Shown here piece after piece: positions 1-6,946 of a stretch of DNA of 10,750 nucleotides. Below the pieces are notes generated by a model. It saw only the letters and a list, made by a program, of their open reading frames with translations. It was not told the origin of the DNA and did no database searches. Source of the stretch: Actinomycetes bacterium (GTDB taxonomy: Bacteria; Actinomycetota; Acidimicrobiia; Acidimicrobiales; Palsa-688). Within the stretch, counting starts at the first letter, position 1. Every line of letters starts with the position of its first letter. The translations under genes were made by a program, and so were the position numbers. The stretch spans positions 1-10,750 of the forward strand of contig JAJZYO010000045.1 of NCBI GenBank assembly GCA_021798075.1. Reading direction: 5' to 3'.

Positions 1-309
1 GCCGCGCCGCTCGCGGCCTACTCGGTGAGGGCACGCCACGACCAGCCCTTTACCGTCGTCTTCCGGTTGTTCATGCTGCCCTTGTTCCTGTTTTCGGGGA
101 CCTTCTTCCCGGTCAGCCAGCTGCCTATCGGGCTCCGCTACGTCGCCTATGCCCTCCCCCTCTGGCACAGTGTCGAGCTATCACGGAGCCTCTATGCGGG
201 AAAGTTCGGCCTTCTCGCTGGCCTTGGGCACCTCGCGTACCTGGCAGGGGTCGCGGGCATCGGGCTTGTCCTCGCGAGACGTAGCTACCGGGTGAGGCTT
301 TCGCGCTGA
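1..309 (+). CDS. ABC-2 type transporter permease, C-terminal part (5' end off window)
   Basis: The frame is open from base 1 to the TGA at 307-309, giving the last 102 residues of a permease whose start lies outside the window. The visible part has a hydrophobic helix with the motif PLFLFSGTFFPVSQLP. This is the typical ABC-2/NodJ-DrrB family segment before the last periplasmic loop, which is followed by 'LPLWHSVELSRSLYAG' and a final membrane helix (about residues 70-90 of the visible part) ending in a basic tail (RRSYRVRLSR). Family members are membrane subunits of exporters for lipids, polysaccharides or drugs, powered by a separate ATPase. The next gene is a related permease that starts inside this stop codon, so the two are probably co-translated and form a heterodimeric channel. 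The ATPase is expected upstream. The substrate cannot be read from the sequence. Confidence 0.88.
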   Translation, partial: AAPLAAYSVRARHDQPFTVVFRLFMLPLFLFSGTFFPVSQLPIGLRYVAYALPLWHSVELSRSLYAGKFGLLAGLGHLAYLAGVAGIGLVLARRSYRVRLSR

Positions 310-1118
310 TGGCCCGTAGTTCCCTCACCTTGGGCCCATCCCTCGCCGAGCGCGCCCGGCGGCCATCGGCCCTCGTCGCCCGCAATTTCTTCGTCCAGGT
401 GCGGGCGGTCCCCTACGTCTGGGCGAGCGGGCTCTTGGAGCCCATCCTCTACCTGCTTTCGATCGGGATCGGCATAGGCCACCTAGTAGGCAAGGTTCCG
501 GGACCGGGCGGGGCCCTCGTGCCTTACGCCGCGTTCGTGGCGCCGGGCCTCCTCGCAACCTCTGCCATGAACGGGGCCATCTACGAGTGCACGACCAATA
601 TCTTCGCCAAATTGCACTGGGCGAAGCTCTACGACGCCGTCGTTGCGACGCCGCTCGGCCCCACAGACATAGCCGTCGCCGAGGTGGGGTTCGCGACTTT
701 CCGCTGTTTCCTCTACGCCGGGGTCTTCCTGGCGACGATGGCCGCCCTCGGCGACGTCCGCAGCTGGTGGGCGATCATGTGCCTGCCCGCGGCGACCCTG
801 GTCGGTGCTGCCTTCGCCTCGGCCGGCTTCGCCGCGAGCTGTTTCATGCGCTCGTGGACCGACTTCGACAAAGTGCAAATGGTAGCTATGCCGCTGTTCC
901 TTTTTTCGGCCACTTTTTACCCGCTATCGGAACTACCTCGTTGGCTGCAGCTGGTGGTGGAGGCGCTGCCGCTCTACCCCGGGGTGGCGCTGTGCCGCCA
1001 GTTTTCGCTCGGGCACCCCTCGGCCTCCGCGTTCGGCTACATTATCTACCTAAGCGTCCTCGCTCTTCTGGCCGGCGAGGTGAGCCGCCGGCGGGTGACC
1101 AAGCTCCTCACCCCGTGA
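309..1118 (+). CDS. ABC-2 type transporter permease (second of a pair)
   Basis: A 269-residue integral membrane protein. A basic cytoplasmic N-terminus (residues 1-35) is followed by about six hydrophobic segments near 40-60, 72-92, 125-147, 153-180, 190-207 and 243-257. The motif MPLFLFSATFYPLSELP (about 194-210) and the following 'ALPLYPGVALCRQFSLG' mirror the end of the preceding permease, so the two are paralogues of the ABC-2/NodJ-like family. The ATG overlaps the previous stop as TGATG, which indicates translational coupling; GGTGAGG lies about 12 bases upstream as a weak ribosome site. The length is normal for the family. The gene ends just before a hairpin and a convergent gene, so it is probably last in its operon. 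It likely works with the first permease and an ATPase outside the window; the exported substrate is unknown. Confidence 0.92.
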   Translation: MARSSLTLGPSLAERARRPSALVARNFFVQVRAVPYVWASGLLEPILYLLSIGIGIGHLVGKVPGPGGALVPYAAFVAPGLLATSAMNGAIYECTTNIFAKLHWAKLYDAVVATPLGPTDIAVAEVGFATFRCFLYAGVFLATMAALGDVRSWWAIMCLPAATLVGAAFASAGFAASCFMRSWTDFDKVQMVAMPLFLFSATFYPLSELPRWLQLVVEALPLYPGVALCRQFSLGHPSASAFGYIIYLSVLALLAGEVSRRRVTKLLTP

Positions 1119-1119
1119 G

Positions 1120-1146
1120 GGCAGTGCCAATTTGAGTCGGCCTGCC
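1120..1146. terminator. Candidate bidirectional terminator hairpin between convergent genes
   Basis: The inverted repeat GGCAG (1120-1124) / CTGCC (1142-1146) continues, after one bulged T, into GCC (1126-1128) / GGC (1139-1141), with a 10-base loop. It starts two bases after the permease stop and ends a few bases beyond the stop of the convergent DUF4232 gene, which is where a shared terminator would sit. There is no T tract on either side, which is common for high-GC actinobacterial terminators but lowers certainty. Confidence 0.45.
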
Positions 1147-1149
1147 TGG

Positions 1150-2598
1150 TCATCGCGCGAGATTGACGGGGGCTTCGTTGTAAACCTGGACGCGCTCCAT
1201 CCCCTTTGGGAGCGGGCCTTCGAGCTTCACCGTCAATGTCTCGAACAACGAGCCCCGGGACGTGGGTTTGGGTTTTGACAGCGTGAAGCTGGCTGGCCTG
1301 GTGCCCCACGTCTTGCTGGCGGCGCAGTAGGGGACGCACAAGTTCCAGGTGAATATGCCTCTCGCCATCGCCGAGGTCGCTCCCCAGTACCTCCAGCTAA
1401 GGTCCTCGGCCCTCGAGTTGCCATCGGCACAGGCGATCGTGAACGACCTCGGCTCCGCTACGGGAGCGCCCACCCCGCAGACCTCGAGGGCAGGGAAGGC
1501 GGACGAGCCTGCGCCCACTGGGGGCGCGGCGGCGACGGGGGTAATGCTTACCTGCCCGCAGTGGAGATGCTCGATCGTGCCTCCATAGGGTTGCAGGTGC
1601 GCTCCCTCGCCGGTCCTCAGGAACACTTGGTGGTGGGCATTTGGCGGGGTTACTTCTACCGAGGTGGAAGTCGGGCAGTGCAAGTTGCCGTACCCAGTCT
1701 GGGCCGGGTACTCGATCTGGAACCACGCGTTCCCCTCGGGGGGCAGGGTCACCGTCGGTACCGGGCCGGTCGCGGGCTGCCGCCACAGGTGAGTGGCGAG
1801 CGGGCGGCTTTGCGCCCCGAGCATCTGGAAGCCAGGGTAGCCGTGCAAAGTGCAGGAATAGGCCGATTTGTTGGTGAACTGGTAGGTGAGCCCGACCGAC
1901 CCAGCAGCACCTCCGTCTGACTCAGCCGGTTCGAAAGCAACCGAAAGTTGGCTCGATTTGCAGCGGCTCAACTGTGAGACCACGCTGGTGGCGAGCCAAT
2001 AACCGTTGCCATTAGGCGTCGGGGCGATGCCGACCACCGGCACGTTCAGCGTGCCTGCGCCAAGCGAGCCGTGAAATGTGGCGTCACCGAAGCTGAACAC
2101 CCCGCCGTCGGGGGTGGCGACCCAGTACCCCTGCCCGTTTGGAGTGGAGGCGATGCCAATGACCCGCGAAGTCAACATCGAGGCCGGAAGGTGGCCATAG
2201 GTGCTGGCGGTGCCGAAGGCCTCAATGCCCGGCTGCCCGGCGGCTGTAGGTGTCGCGTCCCCGTAGCCACCTCCAGCCTGCCCTCCCGCGGCTGTGCCGG
2301 AGGCTGCCAATTGCAGGGCGGCGGCCCCGTTTAGGACCGGGGACGCGCCGGCCGTAGCAGCCCCCGCGACTACGGTCCCCGCGACTACGGCCCCCGTCAC
2401 TGCCGCCCCCGTCACCAAGGATCTCGCCACTATGGCTCCGGTCTCTGCCAGGCCGCCTAGGAGCCTGACAAGGATGGCAGCGCACGGGAACTTGACGGAG
2501 CTTTCCGAGCCACGGCGCAGGCCCGTGAGGCTCGTCTCCTGCCCTTTAGTTGCGTCTTCCAAATCTAGGCCGCCTTTCACCGATCTTCTGCCGACCAC
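1150..2598 (-). CDS. Exported multidomain protein: partial FGDA-type repeat, DUF4232 and C-terminal ACADGN domain
   Basis: A 482-residue protein with a GTG start; another in-frame GTG lies 18 bases downstream and the ribosome site is weak. Residues 1-36 are polar, then a hydrophobic stretch (about 38-88) should anchor or export it. That stretch includes a period-5 Ala/Gly/Val/Thr repeat (TGAAV, TGAVV, AGTVV, AGAAT). Residues 146-205 hold about one and a half copies of the actinobacterial repeat 'GYWVATPDGGVFSFGDATFHGS'. Residues about 213-355 match DUF4232: Cys213, 'YQFTNKSAYSCTLHGYPG' and Cys308/Cys347 as likely disulfide partners. Residues about 374-482 contain 'IACADGN...LSWRYWG...NLCVPYCA', a domain seen in secreted actinobacterial proteins, with further Cys pairs. 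No catalytic motif is evident. It is probably an extracytoplasmic or cell-wall protein of unknown role. It lies 127 bases downstream of the DUF72 gene, perhaps with its own promoter. Confidence 0.85.
   Translation of the reverse strand: MVGRRSVKGGLDLEDATKGQETSLTGLRRGSESSVKFPCAAILVRLLGGLAETGAIVARSLVTGAAVTGAVVAGTVVAGAATAGASPVLNGAAALQLAASGTAAGGQAGGGYGDATPTAAGQPGIEAFGTASTYGHLPASMLTSRVIGIASTPNGQGYWVATPDGGVFSFGDATFHGSLGAGTLNVPVVGIAPTPNGNGYWLATSVVSQLSRCKSSQLSVAFEPAESDGGAAGSVGLTYQFTNKSAYSCTLHGYPGFQMLGAQSRPLATHLWRQPATGPVPTVTLPPEGNAWFQIEYPAQTGYGNLHCPTSTSVEVTPPNAHHQVFLRTGEGAHLQPYGGTIEHLHCGQVSITPVAAAPPVGAGSSAFPALEVCGVGAPVAEPRSFTIACADGNSRAEDLSWRYWGATSAMARGIFTWNLCVPYCAASKTWGTRPASFTLSKPKPTSRGSLFETLTVKLEGPLPKGMERVQVYNEAPVNLAR
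2360..2449 (-). repeat. Degenerate 15-bp tandem repeat coding for an Ala/Val/Gly/Thr pentapeptide array
   Basis: On the plus strand six 15-base units follow each other. The first two (2360-2374 and 2375-2389) share CCCCGCGACTACG. Units 3 and 4 share GCCCCCGTCAC, and the last two are more diverged. They lie in frame in the DUF4232 gene and code for its hydrophobic period-5 segment (about residues 50-79). The decay of identity suggests an older expansion than the arrays near the right end. Confidence 0.7.
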
Positions 2599-2618
2599 CC
2601 GCCGATCTCAACCAACGC

Positions 2619-2636
2619 CCGGCTGTGACTAGCCGG
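2619..2636 (-). other. Stem-loop upstream of the DUF4232 gene
   Basis: A perfect 6-bp stem, CCGGCT (2619-2624) / AGCCGG (2631-2636), with a 6-base loop, 20-38 bases upstream of the GTG start. It lies in the 127-base gap after the DUF72 gene. It could terminate the PBP/zinc-ribbon/DUF72 transcript or fold in the DUF4232 leader; no T tract follows. The same gap holds a GGGCC-T-GGCCC dyad (2654-2664) and a CACCG/CGGTG pair (2702-2723) just after the DUF72 stop. No clear promoter hexamers were found. Confidence 0.4.
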
Positions 2637-2725
2637 CAGGCATACATGCTAATGGGCCTGGCCCTTTCGCGCTCCCTACCCCCGCTATGGCGCCAGAAAC
2701 ACACCGGCAGAAGCACATCGGTGCC

Positions 2726-3664
2726 TCAAGGCCCATCCCCGCCGGGATCACGGTCGGCCGCCAATATCGCAGCCAACTGGGCGGCGTTGCGAACCCCATA
2801 GTCCCGGTAACAGTTGTTCATGAGGAGGTGGACCCGTGAAGCGAGGTGCGCCAGGCGCTTGGCCCGGGGTGCCCACTCCTCCAGTTCGGCGTCGCTGTAG
2901 AGGTAGCGGAAGCGCTCGGCGGCGGTCGCCTCACGCGAGCTCCAGGTGCTGTCGGCCCGGCCGTGGAAACGGACTACTGCGAGTTGTTCGCTCGTTGCCT
3001 CCACCACGCTCGGGAGCCCCGAGCTCTTGGGGGCGTCGACCACGACGAAGGCGAGCCCGAGGTCACGCAAGAGCGCCAGGGTGCGCCCAAGTTCGCTCTC
3101 CTCCAGCCACATGGGTGAACGCAGCTCAACGCAAGCCGTGAGCCCACCCAAGCGTTCAGGCAGCCGTCCGATCTCCTCCCGGTTGGCGCGCTTGGGCGTG
3201 AACCACGGTGGGTACTGGAAAAGCACGCCTCCGAGCCGGCCAGTCCTAAAAAGCGGTGCGAGGGAGGCCACGAAGCGGCTCCAGGCCTCTTCGAGCGAGC
3301 TAGGGGGGAGGTGGTGGCCGTAGACGCGGCGCTTCTCGGCCGCTTCGCGGCCGAGGGTGCCCCTTATGTCGGGCCACAGCGTCGCCGGGTCCACACCGTG
3401 CCCCGTGAAAAGGCCGTAGGCCTTGATGTCGAAGCAAAACCCCTCCGGGGAGTGCTCCGCCCACGAGCGCACCAGCTCAGGGCTCGGGGGTCGGTAGTAG
3501 GTCGAGTCGGCCTCGACGACGGAGAACCGGCTCGCGTAATAAGCCAGCCTTTCGGCCGCGCTCATCGTGCGCTTGGGGTACCAATTGGTGTCCCTCACGA
3601 GGGTCGGGTCTGCCCAAGAGCACGTCCCGACCCTGACCGTGGAGCCAGCCAGCGCTTCAGTCAC
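2726..3664 (-). CDS. DUF72 (YecE-like) family protein
   Basis: A 312-residue soluble protein matching DUF72, a TIM-barrel-like family without an established reaction. Visible family motifs in order are VRVGTCSW (10-17), SVVEADSTYYR (48-58), FDIKAYGLFTGHG (78-90), GGVLFQYPPWF (145-155), VELRSPMWL (179-187), VVRFHGR (230-236) and HLLMNNCYRDYGVRNAAQL (279-297). Length is normal and no expected block is missing. The start is a GTG (3662-3664) inside the end of the zinc-ribbon gene, an 8-base overlap (GTGACTGA). No ribosome site is visible, so translation probably depends on ribosomes finishing the upstream gene. Family membership is secure; the biological role is not known, and its place in a PBP operon does not define it. 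Confidence 0.93.
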   Translation of the reverse strand: MTEALAGSTVRVGTCSWADPTLVRDTNWYPKRTMSAAERLAYYASRFSVVEADSTYYRPPSPELVRSWAEHSPEGFCFDIKAYGLFTGHGVDPATLWPDIRGTLGREAAEKRRVYGHHLPPSSLEEAWSRFVASLAPLFRTGRLGGVLFQYPPWFTPKRANREEIGRLPERLGGLTACVELRSPMWLEESELGRTLALLRDLGLAFVVVDAPKSSGLPSVVEATSEQLAVVRFHGRADSTWSSREATAAERFRYLYSDAELEEWAPRAKRLAHLASRVHLLMNNCYRDYGVRNAAQLAAILAADRDPGGDGP

Positions 3665-4382
3665 CGACCACGAGGATGCGCCCGCACTGCTCGCAGTACT
3701 CGACCTTGGCGGCCGGCTGGTGCCGGATGCGGTCCAGCTCCACAGCAGGCAAGCTCAAGTGGCAACCGTCGCAGCGACCGCCCACCAAACGTGCCACCGC
3801 TACACCCCCAAGCCGTCCGCGGAGCCGCTCGTACGCGCTGAGGAGCTCTGCCGGCACCGCAGCCGCGAGCCCAGGACGGCCCCCCTCTAGCTCGCGAAGT
3901 TGGGCGTCCACGGCGGCCTCGGCCACGCGGAGCCTCGCCTGGACCTCCTCTCCGCGCTCGCCCAGGCGAGCGATCTCTTGGTCAAACACGGCCATCTGGG
4001 CATCGAGCGGCTCGCGCTCCTCCATGACCCCGAGAGCCGTGTCCTCGAGCGCCGAGGCACGGTTTTTCAGGCCCTCTACGTCTGCGGCCATGGCCTGGAG
4101 CTCTCGGGTTGCCGACACGGTGCCGCCGTAGAGGCGGGAGTTCACCTGAGCAATGCGTTCCTCCGTAGCCCTGAGCTCCCGTTCTGCCATTGCCTGGCGC
4201 CCAGCTACCTCCTCGAGTGTTACCGCCAGCTCGGAACGAGCGGACCGGACCTTTTCGAGCTCCGCCTCCACCTCGGCCAGTTGGGCTCGCTCCGGCAGGT
4301 GCGACCGGAGGTGACGTTGCTGGTCTATGTGGGTGTCAAGGTCCTGGAGCGCAAGCAAGTTGGCCAGCTCCGGCGCGGTCAT
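3657..4382 (-). CDS. Coiled-coil C4 zinc-ribbon protein (DUF164 / zf-RING_7 type, CT398-like)
   Basis: A 241-residue protein. Residues about 10-165 are charged heptad-rich helix, predicted to form a long antiparallel coiled coil, with the family hallmark 'LYGGTVSATRELQAM' at 84-98. The C-terminal zinc ribbon has Cys204-x2-Cys207 (CDGC) and Cys230-x2-Cys233 (CEQC), so all four metal ligands are present. Known relatives are the chlamydial CT398 and mycobacterial Rv2229c proteins. They are thought to act as protein- or nucleic-acid-binding adaptors, but the function is unsettled. The ATG overlaps the PBP stop as TGATG and is preceded by an excellent ribosome site, AAGGAGGT, eight bases upstream, so translation should be strong and coupled. 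In mycobacteria the orthologue sits next to a NIF3-type gene; here it follows a PBP, a different context. No catalytic residues are evident. Confidence 0.92.
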   Translation of the reverse strand: MTAPELANLLALQDLDTHIDQQRHLRSHLPERAQLAEVEAELEKVRSARSELAVTLEEVAGRQAMAERELRATEERIAQVNSRLYGGTVSATRELQAMAADVEGLKNRASALEDTALGVMEEREPLDAQMAVFDQEIARLGERGEEVQARLRVAEAAVDAQLRELEGGRPGLAAAVPAELLSAYERLRGRLGGVAVARLVGGRCDGCHLSLPAVELDRIRHQPAAKVEYCEQCGRILVVGD

Positions 4383-6697
4383 CAGGGGATACCTCCTTGC
4401 CTCGCCTTGCCGGCGGGCGGCGGTGGGCTCGCGGCACCCGGAGAAGTGGCGGGGCGCGGGTTCGGGTGCGGCGCGCTAGCAGGCGTCACTGCCGGCGCCG
4501 TGCTTGCCGGCGCCGTGCTTACCGGCGCCGTGCTTGCCGGCGCAGTGTTTGGAGCCGGCGAGCCCCTCGACGCCCTCTGCAGGTGGACGCCAGGCCCGGG
4601 AGGAGGCGAAAAGACAGTCGTCGCGTTGGCAGTCAGGGCCCCGCCCTTGGCGCGGTGCTTGCGCGGGACGGTCGTGGTCGTCGTCGTGGTGGGGGGTGGC
4701 GGGAGCGCGCCGTGCGAGATCAGGTCGTTTCGCTGGAGCGACGGGGGGTCTATGTACTCGACCGGGGGCATAAGGCTGGGCTCGGGCGACGGGAAGGGCG
4801 TATAGGGCACGCCCTGAAGAGCATAAGCCATGACGTCGTGCCAGATCTGGGTCGGGTAGCTGGCGCCGAAGACCTCCACCCCGTTGACGTACATCGGGAC
4901 CTCGCTCGCGGGGTTGCCGATCCACACAGACGACACGAGCGTCGGCGTTATGCCGTTGAACCATGCGTCCACACTGTGCTCCGTAGTACCCGTCTTGCCC
5001 GCAACGTCGATGTTAGGAAGCGCTGCGCCGGTGCCGGTGCCGTACTGCACCACGGCCCTCAGCGCGACTGTCGCTTCGGCGGCGATCTGCTCGGAAAAGA
5101 CTCGCCGCCCGATTGAGTCGCCGCTATATATGAGTTGCCCTCCGGGCGCGACCACCTTGTTTATGAAACTCGGCTTGTGATAGATCCCGCCGTCAGCCAC
5201 TGTCGCATAAGCAGCCGCCATTTCGATGGGCCTAACGGCTTCCGAACCGATCACTAGCGAAGGGTTGGAAGGATTAAGCGTCGGGTCGGTAAGGCCCATG
5301 CTCCTTGCCACATTTATGACCTTTTGTAGCCCGACCACGTTGCCGAGCCTCATGTATGCGCAGTTTATGGACAAGGCAGTGGCCTCTACAATCGTCACCG
5401 CGCCGTTGGGGTCCCCGGGGTCATTATGGAGCAGGTGCTGCAAATTATAGCCATCCTGGAGGGGAACGCCGGGAAAACGGATAGCGCAAGGCGACGTTGC
5501 CAAGATAGAATCGTAAACGTCGTAACCGCTTTCCAAGGCTCCGATCAAGGTGAACAGCTTGAACCCCGAGCCAGGCTGGCGTTCGCCTTGGGTCGCATCA
5601 TCGAAATAGGCTAAGCCGCCGCTCCGGCCCCCGACGAGAGCTTCCACAGCACCATCCCTCGGGTCAATGACGGCAAATGCTGCAACTACTCCATTTAGGG
5701 CCGCGGGGATGTCTCCCGCGGCCACTTTGGTCGCATAGGCCTGAAGTGATGGGTCCTCGTTGGTGTAAATCTGGAGGCCACCCGAGAAAAGCATTTGCAC
5801 GCGTTCCGCCTGAGTAGCACCAAGAGCAGGGTTCGCGAGGAGCTGGTTCACGACTTCAGTGACGTAATAACCATAACTAGTGTAAGGAAGGCCTGGGGCA
5901 TCGTGCACGGATGTAGGCAAGGGTGCTAAGGCCGCCTGCGCCGCGGCCGCCGGCGTCACCGACTTGTAGTGGACCATGCGCGAAAGGACTTCCGCGCGCC
6001 TCGCTTTCGCGCCGGTCGGGTTGTACACCGGGTCATACCCACTAGGTGCCTGGATGAGCCCGGCGAGCAAGGCGGCTTGGGCGAGGTCCAACCGTGCTGC
6101 GGTCGTCCCGAAGTACTCCTCGGCAGCCGCTTGGACGCCGTAGGCACCGCTACCTAGGTAGACGGTGTTCAAATATGCATCCAATATCTGCGTCTTCGTG
6201 TACTTCTGCTCGAGGCGTTCGGCCAACACCGCCTGGCGTACCTTGCGCGTGAGGGTCTTCTCGTCGGAGAGGTAAGCGATCTTGGCGAGCTCTTCAGCGA
6301 TGGTCGAGCCTCCTTGGACTGCCCCGCCAGCTTTGATGTCAGCGACGAAGGCCCGCGCAATGCTCTCTAGGTCGACCCCCCCATGCACCCAGAAGCTGTG
6401 GTCCTCGGTATCAAGCACCGCCGAGATCAGTAGAGGCGACACCTCCTTCAGAGGTACTGGCTGGCGGTTTTGCGCCGAGCGAAGCGTCGCCAGCACCTGC
6501 CCGTTGGCCCCGTAGATGACCGAGGGAAGGTTGGGGCGGCTCACCAGATTGCCAAGCGGTAGCGCGCGGCCCGTCGCGGCCCCGTTGACAAGACGGTTCG
6601 CCGAGTAGCCGATCGCCACGAGGGTGACCGCGAGCATGGCCCCCGAGACGGCCAGCACCAAGACGAGACGCGCCAACGAAAGCGCGGTACGTGCCAT
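4382..6697 (-). CDS. Bifunctional class A penicillin-binding protein (GT51 glycosyltransferase plus transpeptidase)
   Basis: A 771-residue inner-membrane enzyme that polymerises lipid II and cross-links peptidoglycan. I chose the ATG at 6697 because a membrane helix (residues 6-30) follows at once; a TTG at 6763 in the same frame would add 22 polar residues. The GT51 domain (about 65-225) has motif I 'TEDHSFWVHGG' with Glu98, motif II 'GGSTIAEELAK' (129-139) and motif III 'RKVRQAVLAERLE' (151-163), then 'AYLNTVYLGSGAYG'. Motif II normally ends in QQ and motif III normally has Glu where Gln155 stands. The transpeptidase domain (about 335-630) is intact: SGFK with Ser377, SIN at 443-445 and KTGTT at 568-572. 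A Pro/Thr-rich tail follows, with a run of seven Thr and a TAPAS repeat (718-737). It heads an operon with the zinc-ribbon and DUF72 genes. Confidence 0.95.
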   Translation of the reverse strand: MARTALSLARLVLVLAVSGAMLAVTLVAIGYSANRLVNGAATGRALPLGNLVSRPNLPSVIYGANGQVLATLRSAQNRQPVPLKEVSPLLISAVLDTEDHSFWVHGGVDLESIARAFVADIKAGGAVQGGSTIAEELAKIAYLSDEKTLTRKVRQAVLAERLEQKYTKTQILDAYLNTVYLGSGAYGVQAAAEEYFGTTAARLDLAQAALLAGLIQAPSGYDPVYNPTGAKARRAEVLSRMVHYKSVTPAAAAQAALAPLPTSVHDAPGLPYTSYGYYVTEVVNQLLANPALGATQAERVQMLFSGGLQIYTNEDPSLQAYATKVAAGDIPAALNGVVAAFAVIDPRDGAVEALVGGRSGGLAYFDDATQGERQPGSGFKLFTLIGALESGYDVYDSILATSPCAIRFPGVPLQDGYNLQHLLHNDPGDPNGAVTIVEATALSINCAYMRLGNVVGLQKVINVARSMGLTDPTLNPSNPSLVIGSEAVRPIEMAAAYATVADGGIYHKPSFINKVVAPGGQLIYSGDSIGRRVFSEQIAAEATVALRAVVQYGTGTGAALPNIDVAGKTGTTEHSVDAWFNGITPTLVSSVWIGNPASEVPMYVNGVEVFGASYPTQIWHDVMAYALQGVPYTPFPSPEPSLMPPVEYIDPPSLQRNDLISHGALPPPPTTTTTTTVPRKHRAKGGALTANATTVFSPPPGPGVHLQRASRGSPAPNTAPASTAPVSTAPASTAPAVTPASAPHPNPRPATSPGAASPPPPAGKARQGGIP
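4391..4398 (-). promoter_or_regulatory. Strong Shine-Dalgarno site for the zinc-ribbon gene
   Basis: On the minus strand this reads AAGGAGGT, an extended match to the 16S rRNA 3' end, with an 8-base gap to the ATG at 4382-4380. It lies within the last codons of the PBP gene. It is the best ribosome site in the window; most other starts here have weak sites or none. The zinc-ribbon protein may therefore be made in excess of the PBP from the same message. Confidence 0.85.
4491..4550 (-). repeat. 15-bp tandem repeat (4 copies) coding for TAPAS units in the PBP tail
   Basis: Plus-strand units GCCGGCGCCGTGCTT (4491-4505, 4506-4520), one with a single change (4521-4535) and one with two changes (4536-4550). 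A more decayed unit may precede at 4476-4490. Read on the minus strand in the PBP frame they give TAPAV, TAPAS, TAPVS and TAPAS in the outermost, disordered tail. Near-identity at the base level points to slippage or unequal recombination rather than selection on the peptide alone. Confidence 0.85.
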
Positions 6698-6814
6698 TGT
6701 CGACCCCAACTTTACCGTCGCGGACGGCCGGTAGTCACGCAAGGCCACTGAGGCAAGGGCCAAGAGGCCGGCTTGGGATGGAACGGCTGGGAGCCTCGGC
6801 CTCGGCTGGGCTCC

Positions 6815-6860
6815 CCCGGAACTGGGCCTCCCGGAACTGGAGCCTCCCGGAACTGGGCCT
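6815..6860. repeat. Non-coding 15-16-bp direct repeat, three copies
   Basis: CCCGGAACTGGGCCT occurs at 6815-6829 and 6846-6860. A copy with one inserted A lies between them (6830-6845). They are about 120-150 bases upstream of the PBP ATG. Each unit can form a short CCC/GGG stem. They could be binding sites for a regulator or simply another slippage array. Confidence 0.8.
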
Positions 6861-6911
6861 CTGACGGCTGGGCCCCGTGACGGCTGGTCTGGCTAGGCTC
6901 CAGGCGAGCGC

Positions 6912-6930
6912 GCCAGCGCCGACCGCTGGC
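6912..6930 (-). terminator. Candidate terminator hairpin after the E1 gene
   Basis: A perfect 7-bp GC-rich stem, GCCAGCG (6912-6918) / CGCTGGC (6924-6930), with a 5-base loop, begins 16 bases after the E1 stop codon. There is no U tract, as often seen in actinobacteria. Its position and stability support an intrinsic terminator that separates E1 from the PBP operon. Confidence 0.55.
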
Positions 6931-6946
6931 TAGCGAGCGGGGCGGT

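Larger units (their letters stand above)
6698..6946. other. Intergenic region between E1 and PBP genes
   Basis: This 249-base gap has no convincing gene. It holds the hairpin after the E1 stop (6912-6930), a direct-repeat array (6815-6860) with related shorter copies of TGACGGCTGG (6862-6871 and 6878-6887), and the segment before the chosen PBP start, which contains the alternative TTG start. GGGG lies about 8 bases before the PBP ATG as a weak ribosome site. I found no clear -35/-10 pair, though this is where a PBP promoter should be. Confidence 0.5.

Noticed and set aside
3900..4805. Plus-strand frame of 301 codons across the zinc-ribbon and PBP genes
   Set aside because: It lies opposite two confidently identified genes and contains low-complexity Val/Gly runs from their repeats.
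6698..6790. Possible PBP promoter with TTGCGT and TAAAGT
   Set aside because: The spacing is 22 bases, too long, and TTGCCT at 17 bases has no acceptable -10 partner.
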